Positions 1-7,662 of a stretch of DNA of 11,463 nucleotides are shown piece after piece. Positions within the stretch are counted from its first letter, which is position 1. Each line of letters begins with the position of its first letter. Source of the stretch: an uncultured Flavobacteriaceae bacterium (GTDB lineage: Bacteria > Bacteroidota > Bacteroidia > Flavobacteriales > Flavobacteriaceae). Location: contig CALITN010000086.1 of assembly GCA_938041595.1 (NCBI GenBank), positions 1 through 11,463 of the forward strand, given 5' to 3'. Below the pieces are notes generated by a model. It was not told the DNA's origin. It saw nothing but the letters and a program-made list of their open reading frames with translations, and did no database searches. The position numbers and the translations under genes are program-made.

Positions 1-482
1 TCGTGGATGTAACGGACAAAGAAGCACCAAAGCTCATTAAGAAAATATCGTATAGCAATCCAGCCTATGCCCATCAAAATTGGATATCAGAAGACCATCG
101 CTATATATTTCTAGGGGATGAGGTAGATGAAATCAACTTTGGTGGTCGCACCCGTACCCTTGTTTATGACGTAAGCAATCTGGACGAACCGAAACTCCAC
201 CACATTTACCGTGGAACGAGCAATGCTATAGATCATAACGGTTATTGGCATGGAGCCCTTTACTATTTGGCCAATTATACAGCAGGACTCCGTGTGATTG
301 ATGTTGAAAATATCGAAAACAACAAAATGCAAGAAGTTGGTTTTTTTGACACTTATCCTGAAGATAATGCAACAAAATTTGCCGGTGTATGGAGTATCTA
401 CCCTTTTTTTGAAAGTGGATTGATCGCCATTAACGATATTAATACGGGCTTCTATCTCGTTAAAAAAAGCGAAGCCAATTAG
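1..482 (+). CDS. Choice-of-anchor B / LVIVD-repeat family protein, C-terminal part (5' truncated by the window edge)
   Basis: The reading frame is open from the window edge, so the true start lies upstream; the GTG at position 3 is only an internal valine codon. About 159 residues are visible. They show the LVIVD/beta-propeller style of the choice-of-anchor B family: repeated strands such as TLVYDVSNLDEPKL and GLRVIDVENIEN, and the family-like stretches YAHQNWISEDHRYIFLGDE, AIDHNGYWHG and YYLANYTAGLRV. The C-terminus ends in NTGFYLVKK shortly before the stop, with no type IX secretion sorting domain after it. Proteins of this family are normally exported or surface-anchored, and their biochemical function is not established. 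The signal peptide would be in the missing part. The gene is followed after 52 bases by a propeller lipoprotein and then an MbnP/MbnH pair, so a shared extracytoplasmic role is plausible but inferred. Confidence 0.85.
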   Translation, partial: VDVTDKEAPKLIKKISYSNPAYAHQNWISEDHRYIFLGDEVDEINFGGRTRTLVYDVSNLDEPKLHHIYRGTSNAIDHNGYWHGALYYLANYTAGLRVIDVENIENNKMQEVGFFDTYPEDNATKFAGVWSIYPFFESGLIAINDINTGFYLVKKSEAN

Positions 483-534
483 CCCCTACACTAGGCAGTT
501 GCTCAAACCCGTTGAATTCAGTACATTTCTACAA

Positions 535-1860
535 ATGAAGCAATTCAGCTATCTAGTGGGATTTGCCCTTCTCGTCAGTGTTTCTTACAGCTGTCGTAAA
601 GAGAAGAACACCGCTTTTGTATTGCCCTGGACAGCCAATCCTCCACAAATTTTGACTTTTGGGGGGGCTTTGAACGAATCAGCACAGGCAGTGATTGCGA
701 CCCCAAATGGAGGCTTTGCGGTGTTGGGGCATACACAAAGTGAAGACGGTGATTTGGAGGAAAAAACCAATGCCAGTTTTGACCTTTGGCTTTTGCAGTT
801 TGATGCACAAGGGGATCTTTTATGGGATAGAACCTATGGAGGTGTTGGGAATGAACGCGCCGCGGATATCGTCCTTCGTCCTGAAGGAGGTTTTGTCCTT
901 CTTGGGTCTCAGGAAAATCTTGAAATAGGGAGTCCCAATCCTGATTTATGGGTGCTGGGAGTGGATGCGAACGGCACCCTCCAATGGGAACAAAGTTTTG
1001 GATATTCGGGCGCGGACTATGGCACCCAATTGCTTGCCACCAAGGAGGGATCGTATTTGCTTAGCGGTGTTTTAGACGTTACCGCTTCCAATGGACTGGG
1101 AAATAAGAAGCGAACTCGGAAGCATGCAGGAGGGGATTATTGGGTGCTAAAACTCGACCGCTCGGGACAACTACTTTGGCGGAATTATTTTGGAGGCTTG
1201 CAGACAGACACCCCCTATGGACTGGCTGAAACAATGGATGGCGGTTACTTGATTGTGGGTTCTTCGGACAGTGCCGATACCGATATTACAAACAATATTG
1301 GGAGTTACGATGCTTGGGTGGTCAAAATTAATGAAGTTGGGCAAAAACTATGGGAACGGAATTATGGTGGCAGTCAGATTGACAACGCCTATGGTATTCG
1401 CCCAGCGGAAAACGGAACTTTTGTGCTGATTGGAGATAGCCGTAGCACAGATTTGCCTAGAGCTTCCAACAAAGGAGGGGCTGATTTGTGGTTTTGGGAG
1501 ATAGCTTCTGATGGGACCCTTTTAAATGAGAAAACGTTTGGAGGTTCCAGCTTTGAAGTGGGACACTCGATTGAAAGGATTACCAATAAGCAGTGGCTTA
1601 TTGCTGGGAGTTCCCGAAGTTCCGAAGGGGATCTGATGGTCAACCAAGGCCAAAACGACCTTTGGACTTTGGTTTTGGACAACAAGGGCGAGCAAGTACT
1701 ATGGCAGCAAACCCTTGGAGGTTCACAAATTGATTTTGCTTACGACGCCACGCAGCTATCCAACGGCACCGTAGTAACTGTAGGTGAAAGCAGCAGTGCC
1801 GATGGGGATCTCATTCAAAATGAAGGCTATTCTGATCTAGTCATAATTCTAAATAAATAA
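535..1860 (+). CDS. Exported lipoprotein predicted to form a seven-bladed beta-propeller
   Basis: I chose the ATG at 535 (441 aa) over a TTG at 499 because only the ATG puts a basic-hydrophobic signal directly at the N-terminus: MKQFSYLVGFALLVSVSYSC, with the probable lipidated cysteine at residue 20. The lipobox is weak (S-Y-S-C), so the lipid anchor is less certain than export. The mature part is seven repeats of about 54-64 residues. Each begins with a [F/Y/L]GG-like motif (residues about 42, 101, 155, 219, 277, 335, 394) and carries a central GG[F/Y]-x-[V/L]-[L/I]-x-G strand and a closing D-[L/A/Y]-W-x-[L/V] strand. This fits a seven-bladed propeller. No catalytic residues are recognisable, so a scaffold or binding role is inferred. 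It ends 3 bases before the MbnP gene, which suggests co-transcription and perhaps translational coupling. Confidence 0.85.
   Translation: MKQFSYLVGFALLVSVSYSCRKEKNTAFVLPWTANPPQILTFGGALNESAQAVIATPNGGFAVLGHTQSEDGDLEEKTNASFDLWLLQFDAQGDLLWDRTYGGVGNERAADIVLRPEGGFVLLGSQENLEIGSPNPDLWVLGVDANGTLQWEQSFGYSGADYGTQLLATKEGSYLLSGVLDVTASNGLGNKKRTRKHAGGDYWVLKLDRSGQLLWRNYFGGLQTDTPYGLAETMDGGYLIVGSSDSADTDITNNIGSYDAWVVKINEVGQKLWERNYGGSQIDNAYGIRPAENGTFVLIGDSRSTDLPRASNKGGADLWFWEIASDGTLLNEKTFGGSSFEVGHSIERITNKQWLIAGSSRSSEGDLMVNQGQNDLWTLVLDNKGEQVLWQQTLGGSQIDFAYDATQLSNGTVVTVGESSSADGDLIQNEGYSDLVIILNK
658..1857 (+). repeat. Seven diverged propeller repeats inside the lipoprotein gene
   Basis: Protein-level tandem repeats of roughly 160-190 bases each, with starts near 658, 835, 997, 1189, 1363, 1537 and 1714. 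The shared pattern is FGG/YGG at the start, a glycine-rich strand in the middle (for example GGFAVLGHT, GGFVLLGSQ, GGYLIVGSS) and a D-x-W strand at the end (DLWLLQFD, DLWVLGVD, DYWVLKLD, DAWVVKIN, DLWFWEIA, DLWTLVLD). The last unit ends in DLVIILNK and lacks the tryptophan. The third unit has FGYSG instead of FGG and contains a basic insert, NKKRTRKH. The units look diverged at the DNA level, which suggests an old protein fold rather than recent DNA duplication. Confidence 0.8.
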
Positions 1861-1863
1861 AAG

Positions 1864-2628
1864 ATGATCTTACGAAACTGTAGTCTTTTTTTACTGTGCC
1901 TTTTGATGGCTTGTACGAAATCTGAAGAAGAAACGATTACCGAATTCGAATTGCATTTTACCCAAAGTTGGAGCGGAACCCCCATTTCCTCAGATGCATT
2001 GAATAACGTACAATTTCAAAATGAAGCGGGTGAAAAACTAACCATAGAACGGCTCCGTTATTTGCTTTCAAACATTCATTTGCAACTATCCAACGGAACC
2101 AAAATTCCTCTAAAAGCTTTTCATCTGGTGAATATTCAAAAGGAAGAAAGCTTAAAAAAAACCCTAACAACCTTTGTAGCTCCTAAGGATATTGAAGCTG
2201 TTTCCATGCTTTTTGGATTTGAGAATGAAACCAATCAAGATGGAATTTATCCAGACTTGAATGCTGTTTCGTGGAATGTTCCTAGGATGCTCGGTGGAGG
2301 GTACCACTTTATGCAATTGGATGGAAAATTTAAAAACAAAATGGGTGCGTTGGCTCCCTACAACTTTCATGCAATTCGTGCGGTTGACAAAACCGATCCA
2401 GAAAACTTGATATTTGAGGATAGCTTTTTTGAAATAGAGCAGCCCATAGAAGCTACCGCTTCACGTATTCGAATGAGCATTGACATGGATGTTTCACAGT
2501 GGTTTGTCAATCCTCATTTGTGGTTCTTGGAATCGGATGCCACGAGTCTAATGCCCAATTTTGAAGCACAAAAGCGCATTGCCGCCAATGGAAAATCCGT
2601 ATTTTCGATACAAATAGAAAGCTACTAA
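1864..2628 (+). CDS. MbnP-family lipoprotein (putative kynurenine-dependent copper-binding protein)
   Basis: A 254-residue protein starting at ATG 1864, with a clear lipoprotein signal (LLCLLMAC, lipidated Cys17). Family-like features of MbnP are the N-terminal ELHFTQSWSG strand, the segment LTIERLRYLLSNIHLQLSNG (residues about 59-78), W137 followed by the MLGGGYHFMQLDG motif (142-154), NFHAI (167-171), and the C-terminal DVSQWFVNPHLWF segment (209-221). In characterised MbnP proteins a tryptophan is oxidised to kynurenine by the partner MbnH, and this side chain helps bind copper. The tryptophans here are W36, W137, W213 and W220. W137 is my best candidate, with H148 or H169 as possible ligands, but this rests on motif position only. 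The MbnH-like gene follows after 4 bases, which strongly supports the pairing. The protein should sit in the periplasm or at the cell surface. Confidence 0.8.
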   Translation: MILRNCSLFLLCLLMACTKSEEETITEFELHFTQSWSGTPISSDALNNVQFQNEAGEKLTIERLRYLLSNIHLQLSNGTKIPLKAFHLVNIQKEESLKKTLTTFVAPKDIEAVSMLFGFENETNQDGIYPDLNAVSWNVPRMLGGGYHFMQLDGKFKNKMGALAPYNFHAIRAVDKTDPENLIFEDSFFEIEQPIEATASRIRMSIDMDVSQWFVNPHLWFLESDATSLMPNFEAQKRIAANGKSVFSIQIESY

Positions 2629-2632
2629 AATA

Positions 2633-3697
2633 GTGAGACAGGGTGTTTATTTACTGTTGCTGATCGGGTTCTTGGCTGCTTGTAAAAAAGACGATCCGGA
2701 AACGGTACAAGGCCCCACTCCTTATACACTTGAAATTCCCAGTTTATTTGCCGAAAAATTGATCGCTCCAGTGTTTCCAGCCAACAATCCCCTCACGGAA
2801 GAAGGAGTAGCCTTGGGAGAAAAACTTTTTTTTGACAAACGTCTTTCGTTGGATGGAAACATTTCCTGTGCCAGTTGTCATATGCCCCAACAAGCCTTTT
2901 CCGACCGCCGAGCGGTGAGTCTAGGGATTCGCGGTCAAGAAGGAGAACGCAATGCAATGCCGATATTTAACCTCGCTTGGAATTATGATGATCGCTTCAA
3001 TTGGGATGGAAAGGCATTAAGTTTAGAGGAACAGGCCTTTAGACCCGTCACACACCCGAAAGAAATGGGTAACAATTGGATCAATGTGGCAAGAACACTC
3101 CAAGAAGACGCAGAATATCCCGATTTATTTGAACGCGCTTTTGGAATACGCGAAATTGATTCCATTGTCATTACGAAAGCCTTAGCTCAATTTGAGCGAA
3201 CCCTAATTTCAGCCCAAGCCCCTTTTGATCAATTTTTACTGGGGCAACGCAATTTGACCTCCCGACAAGAAAATGGCCTGGCGGTTTTTATGGATGAAGA
3301 GCGTGGCGATTGCTTCCACTGCCACGGGAATGAAAACAATCCCTTGTGGACAGACAATGATTTTCACAACAATGGATTGGATACGGATTTTGCGGACATA
3401 GGCCTTGGAGCCGTAACGGGGGATCCCGCTGATAACGGGAAGTTCCGAACCCCTTCCTTACGAAACTTAACCCGTTCGGCTCCCTATATGCACGACGGAC
3501 GCTTTCAGACATTGGAGGAGGTTGTCAATCATTACAGTGAAGGGTTAAAGCCTTCAGCAACGATTGATCCCTTGATGAAAAAAGTGAATCAAGGAGGGGT
3601 TCAATTGAGTCCCCAGGACAAGGCCGATTTGATTGCCTTTCTTCGATCTTTAAGCGATCCAAACTTTGGCCAGGGTATTGGGTCTGGGGTTGAATAA
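2633..3697 (+). CDS. Di-heme MauG / cytochrome c peroxidase-like lipoprotein, probable MbnH
   Basis: A 354-residue protein with a GTG start at 2633. This start gives a compact lipoprotein signal (LLLLIGFLAAC, lipidated Cys17); no in-frame ATG lies nearer to it. Two CxxCH c-type heme sites are present: CASCH (residues 79-83) and CFHCH (227-231). The spacing of about 148 residues and the segments FNLAWNYDDRFNWDGK, FHNNGLDTD, FRTPSLRN and SAPYMHDGRF are those of bacterial di-heme peroxidases. M276 in the last motif lies in the region that carries the distal ligand of the second heme, but I cannot tell a Met-ligated peroxidase from a Tyr-ligated MauG type by eye. The position 4 bases after MbnP argues for MbnH, the enzyme that oxidises an MbnP tryptophan. 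A simple hydrogen peroxide scavenger is the alternative. The hemes would be attached in the periplasm. Confidence 0.88.
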   Translation: MRQGVYLLLLIGFLAACKKDDPETVQGPTPYTLEIPSLFAEKLIAPVFPANNPLTEEGVALGEKLFFDKRLSLDGNISCASCHMPQQAFSDRRAVSLGIRGQEGERNAMPIFNLAWNYDDRFNWDGKALSLEEQAFRPVTHPKEMGNNWINVARTLQEDAEYPDLFERAFGIREIDSIVITKALAQFERTLISAQAPFDQFLLGQRNLTSRQENGLAVFMDEERGDCFHCHGNENNPLWTDNDFHNNGLDTDFADIGLGAVTGDPADNGKFRTPSLRNLTRSAPYMHDGRFQTLEEVVNHYSEGLKPSATIDPLMKKVNQGGVQLSPQDKADLIAFLRSLSDPNFGQGIGSGVE

Positions 3698-3760
3698 GAT
3701 TGCCTTATGCACAAATTGCAGAATGCTATGGCAGTAACATAAGAATCAAGTGCTTTGTCG

Positions 3761-3768
3761 TATATTTG
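3761..3768 (+). promoter_or_regulatory. Candidate -7 box (TATATTTG) of the suf operon
   Basis: TATATTTG is an exact match to the Bacteroidota -7 consensus TAnnTTTG and lies 26 bases before the sufA ATG, inside the only sizeable intergenic gap of the window (3698-3794). That distance would leave a leader of about 20 bases. A -33 TTG is not found at the usual 17-23 base spacing; the nearest upstream TTG is at 3716-3718, about twice too far away. The promoter is therefore supported by its box and position but may need an activator or be weak. I see no clear Fur or IscR operator in the gap. Confidence 0.5.
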
Positions 3769-3794
3769 TTCTGAAAATAAGTTGCTGTAAAACA

Positions 3795-4124
3795 ATGATC
3801 AAAGTATCTGAATCTGCCAAAACTAAAGTGGTCACTCTCATGCAAGAAGAAGGTTTCAATCCTGCTGAGGCATTTGTGCGTGTTGGTGTCAAGAGTGGCG
3901 GCTGTTCCGGATTGTCCTACGATCTCTATTTTGACACCAAAAAAGCGGAAGATGACAAATCTTTCGAAGACAATGACGTGCAGATCGTCGTCGATAAAAA
4001 AAGCTTGCTTTACCTGATTGGTACAACCTTGGAATATTCTGGCGGTTTGAATGGTAAAGGATTTGTGTTCAACAACCCCAATGCACAGCGCACCTGTGGT
4101 TGTGGGGAAAGTTTTTCACTATAA
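3795..4124 (+). CDS. sufA: A-type Fe-S carrier protein (SufA/IscA/HesB family)
   Basis: A 109-residue protein. ATG 3795 was chosen over a TTG at 3750 because family members begin directly with an MIKVSESA-type sequence, and the TTG lies upstream of the -7 box. The three conserved cysteines that bind the cluster or iron are present: C37 in KSGGCSGLSY and C101/C103 in the C-terminal RTCGCGESF motif. A-type carriers take [2Fe-2S] or [4Fe-4S] clusters from the SufBCD scaffold and hand them to apo-proteins in the cytoplasm. As first gene of the operon it is followed after 13 bases by sufB. IscA, SufA and ErpA cannot be separated by sequence reading alone; the symbol sufA is given from context. Confidence 0.93.
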   Translation: MIKVSESAKTKVVTLMQEEGFNPAEAFVRVGVKSGGCSGLSYDLYFDTKKAEDDKSFEDNDVQIVVDKKSLLYLIGTTLEYSGGLNGKGFVFNNPNAQRTCGCGESFSL

Positions 4125-4137
4125 AAGAAAAAGGAAA

Positions 4138-5583
4138 ATGGCGTACACCGAAGAAGAATTAAAAAAAGAGCTGGAAAGCAAGGAGTACGAGTACGGTTTT
4201 TATACTGATATTGAAGCGGAAACGTTCCCCGTAGGTCTCAATGAGGAGATCGTTCGTAAAATATCTCAAAAAAAGCAAGAACCCGAGTGGATGACGGAAT
4301 GGCGCCTTGACGCTTTTCGAGTTTGGAAAGAAATGGAAGCCCCCGATTGGCCCAATGTGACTTATGACAAGCCCGATTATCAAGCCATCTCGTATTATTC
4401 CGCGCCCAAGAAAAAGGATAAATATGAAAGCCTTGATGAGGTAGATCCTGAGTTGTTAGAGACCTTCAATAAATTGGGAATTTCTCTTGATGAGCAAAAA
4501 AAATTAGCGGGAGTAGCTGTCGATATCGTGATGGATTCCGTATCCGTGGCAACGACATTCAAAGAAACCCTGGCGGAAAAAGGGATTATCTTTTGCTCCA
4601 TTTCAGAAGCCATTCAAGAACATCCAGAGCTGGTTCGGCAGTATATCGGTTCCGTCGTTCCCCCTAAGGATAATTACTTTGCCGCTTTGAATTCGGCCGT
4701 ATTTTCAGACGGTTCTTTCTGTTATATCCCCAAAGGAGTGCAATGTCCCATGGAATTATCCACTTATTTCCGCATCAACCAAGCGGGTACGGGGCAATTT
4801 GAGCGCACTCTTGTGGTAGCTGATGAAAGCAGCTATGTGAGTTATTTGGAAGGCTGTACGGCCCCCTCACGAGATGAAAACCAATTGCATGCTGCGGTAG
4901 TAGAACTCATTGCTCTTGACCGTGCGGAGATTAAATACTCGACGGTTCAAAACTGGTATCCCGGGAACAAGGAAGGCAAAGGCGGAGTCTTTAATTTTGT
5001 TACCAAAAGAGGCCTCTGTCACAACCATTCCAAAATCTCATGGACACAAGTTGAGACCGGTTCGGCAGTAACTTGGAAATACCCTTCTTGTATTCTTAAA
5101 GGGGATTATTCTATTGGAGAATTTTACTCTATTGCTGTGACCAATAACTTCCAACAAGCGGATACGGGAACCAAAATGATCCATCTTGGAAAGAACACTC
5201 GTTCAACCATTATTTCCAAAGGGATTTCGGCGGGAAAATCACAAAATAGTTACCGTGGTTTGGTGCAGGTGAATTCCAGAGCCAAGAATGCCAGAAACTT
5301 TTCTCAATGTGATAGTTTATTAATGGGAAATGACTGTGGCGCCCACACCTTTCCGTATATCGAGACACAAAACAACTCGGCTCAAGTCGAACACGAAGCA
5401 ACCACCAGTAAGATTGGAGAGGATCAAATCTTTTACTGCAACCAACGCGGCATAGACACAGAGAAAGCCATTGCTTTGATCGTGAATGGATTTAGCAAAG
5501 AAGTCTTGAATAAACTCCCCATGGAGTTTGCCGTAGAAGCCCAAAAATTATTAGAAATCTCCCTCGAAGGTTCGGTGGGATAA
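4138..5583 (+). CDS. sufB: Fe-S cluster assembly scaffold subunit SufB
   Basis: 481 residues. ATG 4138 is preceded by AAGGAAA, one of the few purine-rich ribosome-binding sites in the window, and gives the normal family length. A longer frame from GTG 4051 would overlap sufA by 74 bases and is rejected. The C-terminal half holds the SufB/SufD beta-helix core: ILKGDYSIGEFYSIA (319-333), the MGNDCGAHTFPYIE motif with C400, and QVEHEAT with H419 and E420. These positions correspond to the cysteine and acidic residue needed for cluster building in studied SufB proteins. SufB forms the SufBC2D complex with SufC and SufD, accepts sulfur from SufE and assembles a nascent cluster. The residues before position 153 contain no cysteine. 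The gene lies 10 bases before sufC. Confidence 0.97.
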   Translation: MAYTEEELKKELESKEYEYGFYTDIEAETFPVGLNEEIVRKISQKKQEPEWMTEWRLDAFRVWKEMEAPDWPNVTYDKPDYQAISYYSAPKKKDKYESLDEVDPELLETFNKLGISLDEQKKLAGVAVDIVMDSVSVATTFKETLAEKGIIFCSISEAIQEHPELVRQYIGSVVPPKDNYFAALNSAVFSDGSFCYIPKGVQCPMELSTYFRINQAGTGQFERTLVVADESSYVSYLEGCTAPSRDENQLHAAVVELIALDRAEIKYSTVQNWYPGNKEGKGGVFNFVTKRGLCHNHSKISWTQVETGSAVTWKYPSCILKGDYSIGEFYSIAVTNNFQQADTGTKMIHLGKNTRSTIISKGISAGKSQNSYRGLVQVNSRAKNARNFSQCDSLLMGNDCGAHTFPYIETQNNSAQVEHEATTSKIGEDQIFYCNQRGIDTEKAIALIVNGFSKEVLNKLPMEFAVEAQKLLEISLEGSVG

Positions 5584-5593
5584 AACAAGCAGT

Positions 5594-6346
5594 ATGCTTA
5601 CAATTGAAAACTTGCATGCCGAAATCGATGATAAAGGCATTCTAAATGGAATTGATTTAGACGTAAAAGCCGGAGAAGTACACGCCATCATGGGGCCTAA
5701 TGGTTCTGGGAAAAGTACTCTTTCTTCCGTTATCGCGGGAAATGAAGATTATGAGATTACCCAAGGGAGTATCCTTTTTGGGGGGGAAGACATCCATGAG
5801 ATGAGTCCAGAGGAACGCTCTCATAAAGGGATTTTTCTTTCGTTCCAATATCCTGTTGAAATTCCAGGAGTTTCGGTGACTAATTTTATCAAAACAGCCC
5901 TCAATGCGCAACGCAAAGCTGCAGGTGAAGAAGACATGCCGGCAGCTGCCATGCTAAAAAAAATTCGGGAGAAATCGTCTTTGTTGGGGATTGATTCAAA
6001 ATTTTTATCTCGTTCCCTGAATCAAGGATTTTCTGGAGGGGAAAAAAAGCGCAATGAAATATTTCAAATGGCTATGATGGAACCCAAATTAGCCATCTTG
6101 GATGAAACCGATTCGGGTTTGGATATCGACGCACTGAAGATTGTGGCCGATGGTGTGAATGCTCTTAAAACACCCAATAACGCCACCATTGTGATTACGC
6201 ACTATCAACGTTTATTGGATTATATTATTCCAGATTTTGTTCACGTTTTGTACAACGGAAAAATCGTAAAGTCAGGAACGAAAGAACTCGCCAAGGAGCT
6301 GGAAGCCAAAGGGTATGATTGGATCAAAAAAGAAGTAGCTGGCTGA
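5594..6346 (+). CDS. sufC: Fe-S cluster assembly ATPase SufC
   Basis: A 250-residue ABC-type ATPase, the usual length for SufC. The Walker A motif is GPNGSGKST (residues 34-42, K40), the Q-loop region is LSFQYPVEIPGV, the signature is the SufC-typical FSGGEKKRNEIFQM (from residue 146), Walker B is LAILDE (166-171) followed by TDSGLD, and the H-loop is ITHYQRLL with H203. The signature has FSGGE where transporter ATPases usually have LSGGQ, which separates SufC from those families. SufC dimerises on the SufB-SufD core, and its ATP hydrolysis drives the shape change that exposes the assembly site. Its stop overlaps the sufD start by one base (TGATG), a sign of translational coupling. Confidence 0.97.
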   Translation: MLTIENLHAEIDDKGILNGIDLDVKAGEVHAIMGPNGSGKSTLSSVIAGNEDYEITQGSILFGGEDIHEMSPEERSHKGIFLSFQYPVEIPGVSVTNFIKTALNAQRKAAGEEDMPAAAMLKKIREKSSLLGIDSKFLSRSLNQGFSGGEKKRNEIFQMAMMEPKLAILDETDSGLDIDALKIVADGVNALKTPNNATIVITHYQRLLDYIIPDFVHVLYNGKIVKSGTKELAKELEAKGYDWIKKEVAG

Positions 6347-7662
6347 TGGAATTCAAAGACAAACTTTTAGACACTTATATCGCTTTTGAGGAAGAATTGG
6401 GTCCCAAAGACAGTATTCAAAAGCTGCGGTCCCAAGCCCTTAAAACGTTTGAAAACCTTGGGTTTCCAACTAAGAAGTTAGAGGCATGGAAATACACCTC
6501 TCTAAATAGTTTGCTGCAAAACGACTATTTGCTGTTTCCAAAGTCAGAAAAAGCCGTGGAGCTCAATCAAATCAAACACGCCTTTCTTTATGAAATTGAC
6601 ACTTACAAAGTGGTCTTCATCGATGGTGTTCACAGTCCATTTTTGTCCGATACAACCCACGATGGTCTGGATGTTTGCTTGTTGTCTGCTGCTTTGTCCA
6701 AACCGAAGTACAAAAAACTTATCGACACCTATTTTGGTTCGGTAGCCGATACTGATGAAAGCATGACAGCCCTGAACACTACCTATGCTCGGGAGGGTGC
6801 CTATATCTATATTCCTCCTTCTGTTGTTGCTGAAAAGCCCATTGAAATCATTCATTTATCCACAGGAGATCAAGGTGCCGTTTGGTTGCAGCCACGCAAT
6901 CTAATTGTTGTGGATACAAATGCTCAAGTTCAAATAGTAGAGCGACACCAGAGTTTGAAAGAACATCCAGTGGTAACGAATTGCGTTACAGAGATTTTTG
7001 CCCATCCAGAGGCATTGGTTGACTATTATAAAATCCAGAATGACATGGATTCGGCTTCACTCATTGACAACACCTATATCGCTCAGGACAAAAACAGTCA
7101 TGTGAGTGTACACACCTTTTCTTTTGGAGGTAAAATCACCCGTAATAATTTGAATTTTTATCAAAACGGGGAACACATCAATTCTACTCTGAAAGGCATT
7201 ACCCTGCTGCAAGAAAAGCAGCATGTGGATCACTACACATTGGTGCATCACGCACAACCCAATTGTGAGAGTCATCAGGACTACAAAGGGATCTTTTCCG
7301 ACCGTTCGGTAGGGGTTTTTAACGGTAAAATTTTAGTAGATAAAATCGCGCAAAAGACCAATGCTTTCCAGCAAAACAACAATATTATTTTGGATGATAA
7401 GGCTAAGGTCAATACCAAACCCCAGTTGGAAATTTTTGCTGACGATGTCCGTTGCTCCCATGGGTGCACTATTGGACAATTAGATCAAGAAGCCTTGTTC
7501 TATCTTCGTTCTCGTGGGATCCCTAAAAAAGAAGCTAAGGCTTTGATGACGTATGCATTTGCTAACAACGTACTAGAAAGTGTTCAAATTCCAACCTTAA
7601 AGAAAAAGATCAACAAGCTTATTGCCAATAAGCTAGGTGTCAATTTAGGTTTTGATTTATGA
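6346..7662 (+). CDS. sufD: Fe-S cluster assembly scaffold subunit SufD
   Basis: 438 residues, starting at the ATG that overlaps the sufC stop. An upstream TTG at 6319 in the same frame would run 28 bases into sufC and is not needed. The N-terminal part has the SufD-like stretch NLGFPTKKLEAWKYTSL (37-53). The C-terminal part has the SufB/D-type segment ESHQDYKGIFSDRS followed by the hallmark VRCSHGCTIGQLD, with C370 and H372 equivalent to the Cys/His pair that forms the SufB-SufD interface site for iron in studied systems. A further C374 lies in the same motif. SufD is the non-catalytic partner of SufB in SufBC2D. Its stop overlaps the sufS start by 4 bases (ATGA), so the two are probably co-translated. 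Confidence 0.96.
   Translation: MEFKDKLLDTYIAFEEELGPKDSIQKLRSQALKTFENLGFPTKKLEAWKYTSLNSLLQNDYLLFPKSEKAVELNQIKHAFLYEIDTYKVVFIDGVHSPFLSDTTHDGLDVCLLSAALSKPKYKKLIDTYFGSVADTDESMTALNTTYAREGAYIYIPPSVVAEKPIEIIHLSTGDQGAVWLQPRNLIVVDTNAQVQIVERHQSLKEHPVVTNCVTEIFAHPEALVDYYKIQNDMDSASLIDNTYIAQDKNSHVSVHTFSFGGKITRNNLNFYQNGEHINSTLKGITLLQEKQHVDHYTLVHHAQPNCESHQDYKGIFSDRSVGVFNGKILVDKIAQKTNAFQQNNNIILDDKAKVNTKPQLEIFADDVRCSHGCTIGQLDQEALFYLRSRGIPKKEAKALMTYAFANNVLESVQIPTLKKKINKLIANKLGVNLGFDL

Noticed and set aside
522..529. TACATTTC with a TTG 20 bases upstream (499-501), resembling a Bacteroidota promoter before the propeller lipoprotein
   Set aside because: The last consensus base is wrong, and transcription would begin at or inside the ATG at 535, leaving no leader.
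499..534. Upstream TTG start for the propeller lipoprotein
   Set aside because: It would put 12 mostly polar residues before the signal peptide; ATG 535 gives a normal lipoprotein signal.
3698..3760. Intrinsic terminator after the di-heme gene
   Set aside because: The inverted repeats have long loops, are not GC-rich and are not followed by a T run.
4051..4137. GTG-started extension of sufB overlapping sufA
   Set aside because: The added residues are a shadow of the sufA C-terminal coding sequence, and ATG 4138 has a purine-rich ribosome-binding site and gives the usual family length.
6319..6345. TTG-started extension of sufD into sufC
   Set aside because: The TGATG overlap at 6344-6348 gives a standard coupled start and the usual SufD N-terminus.
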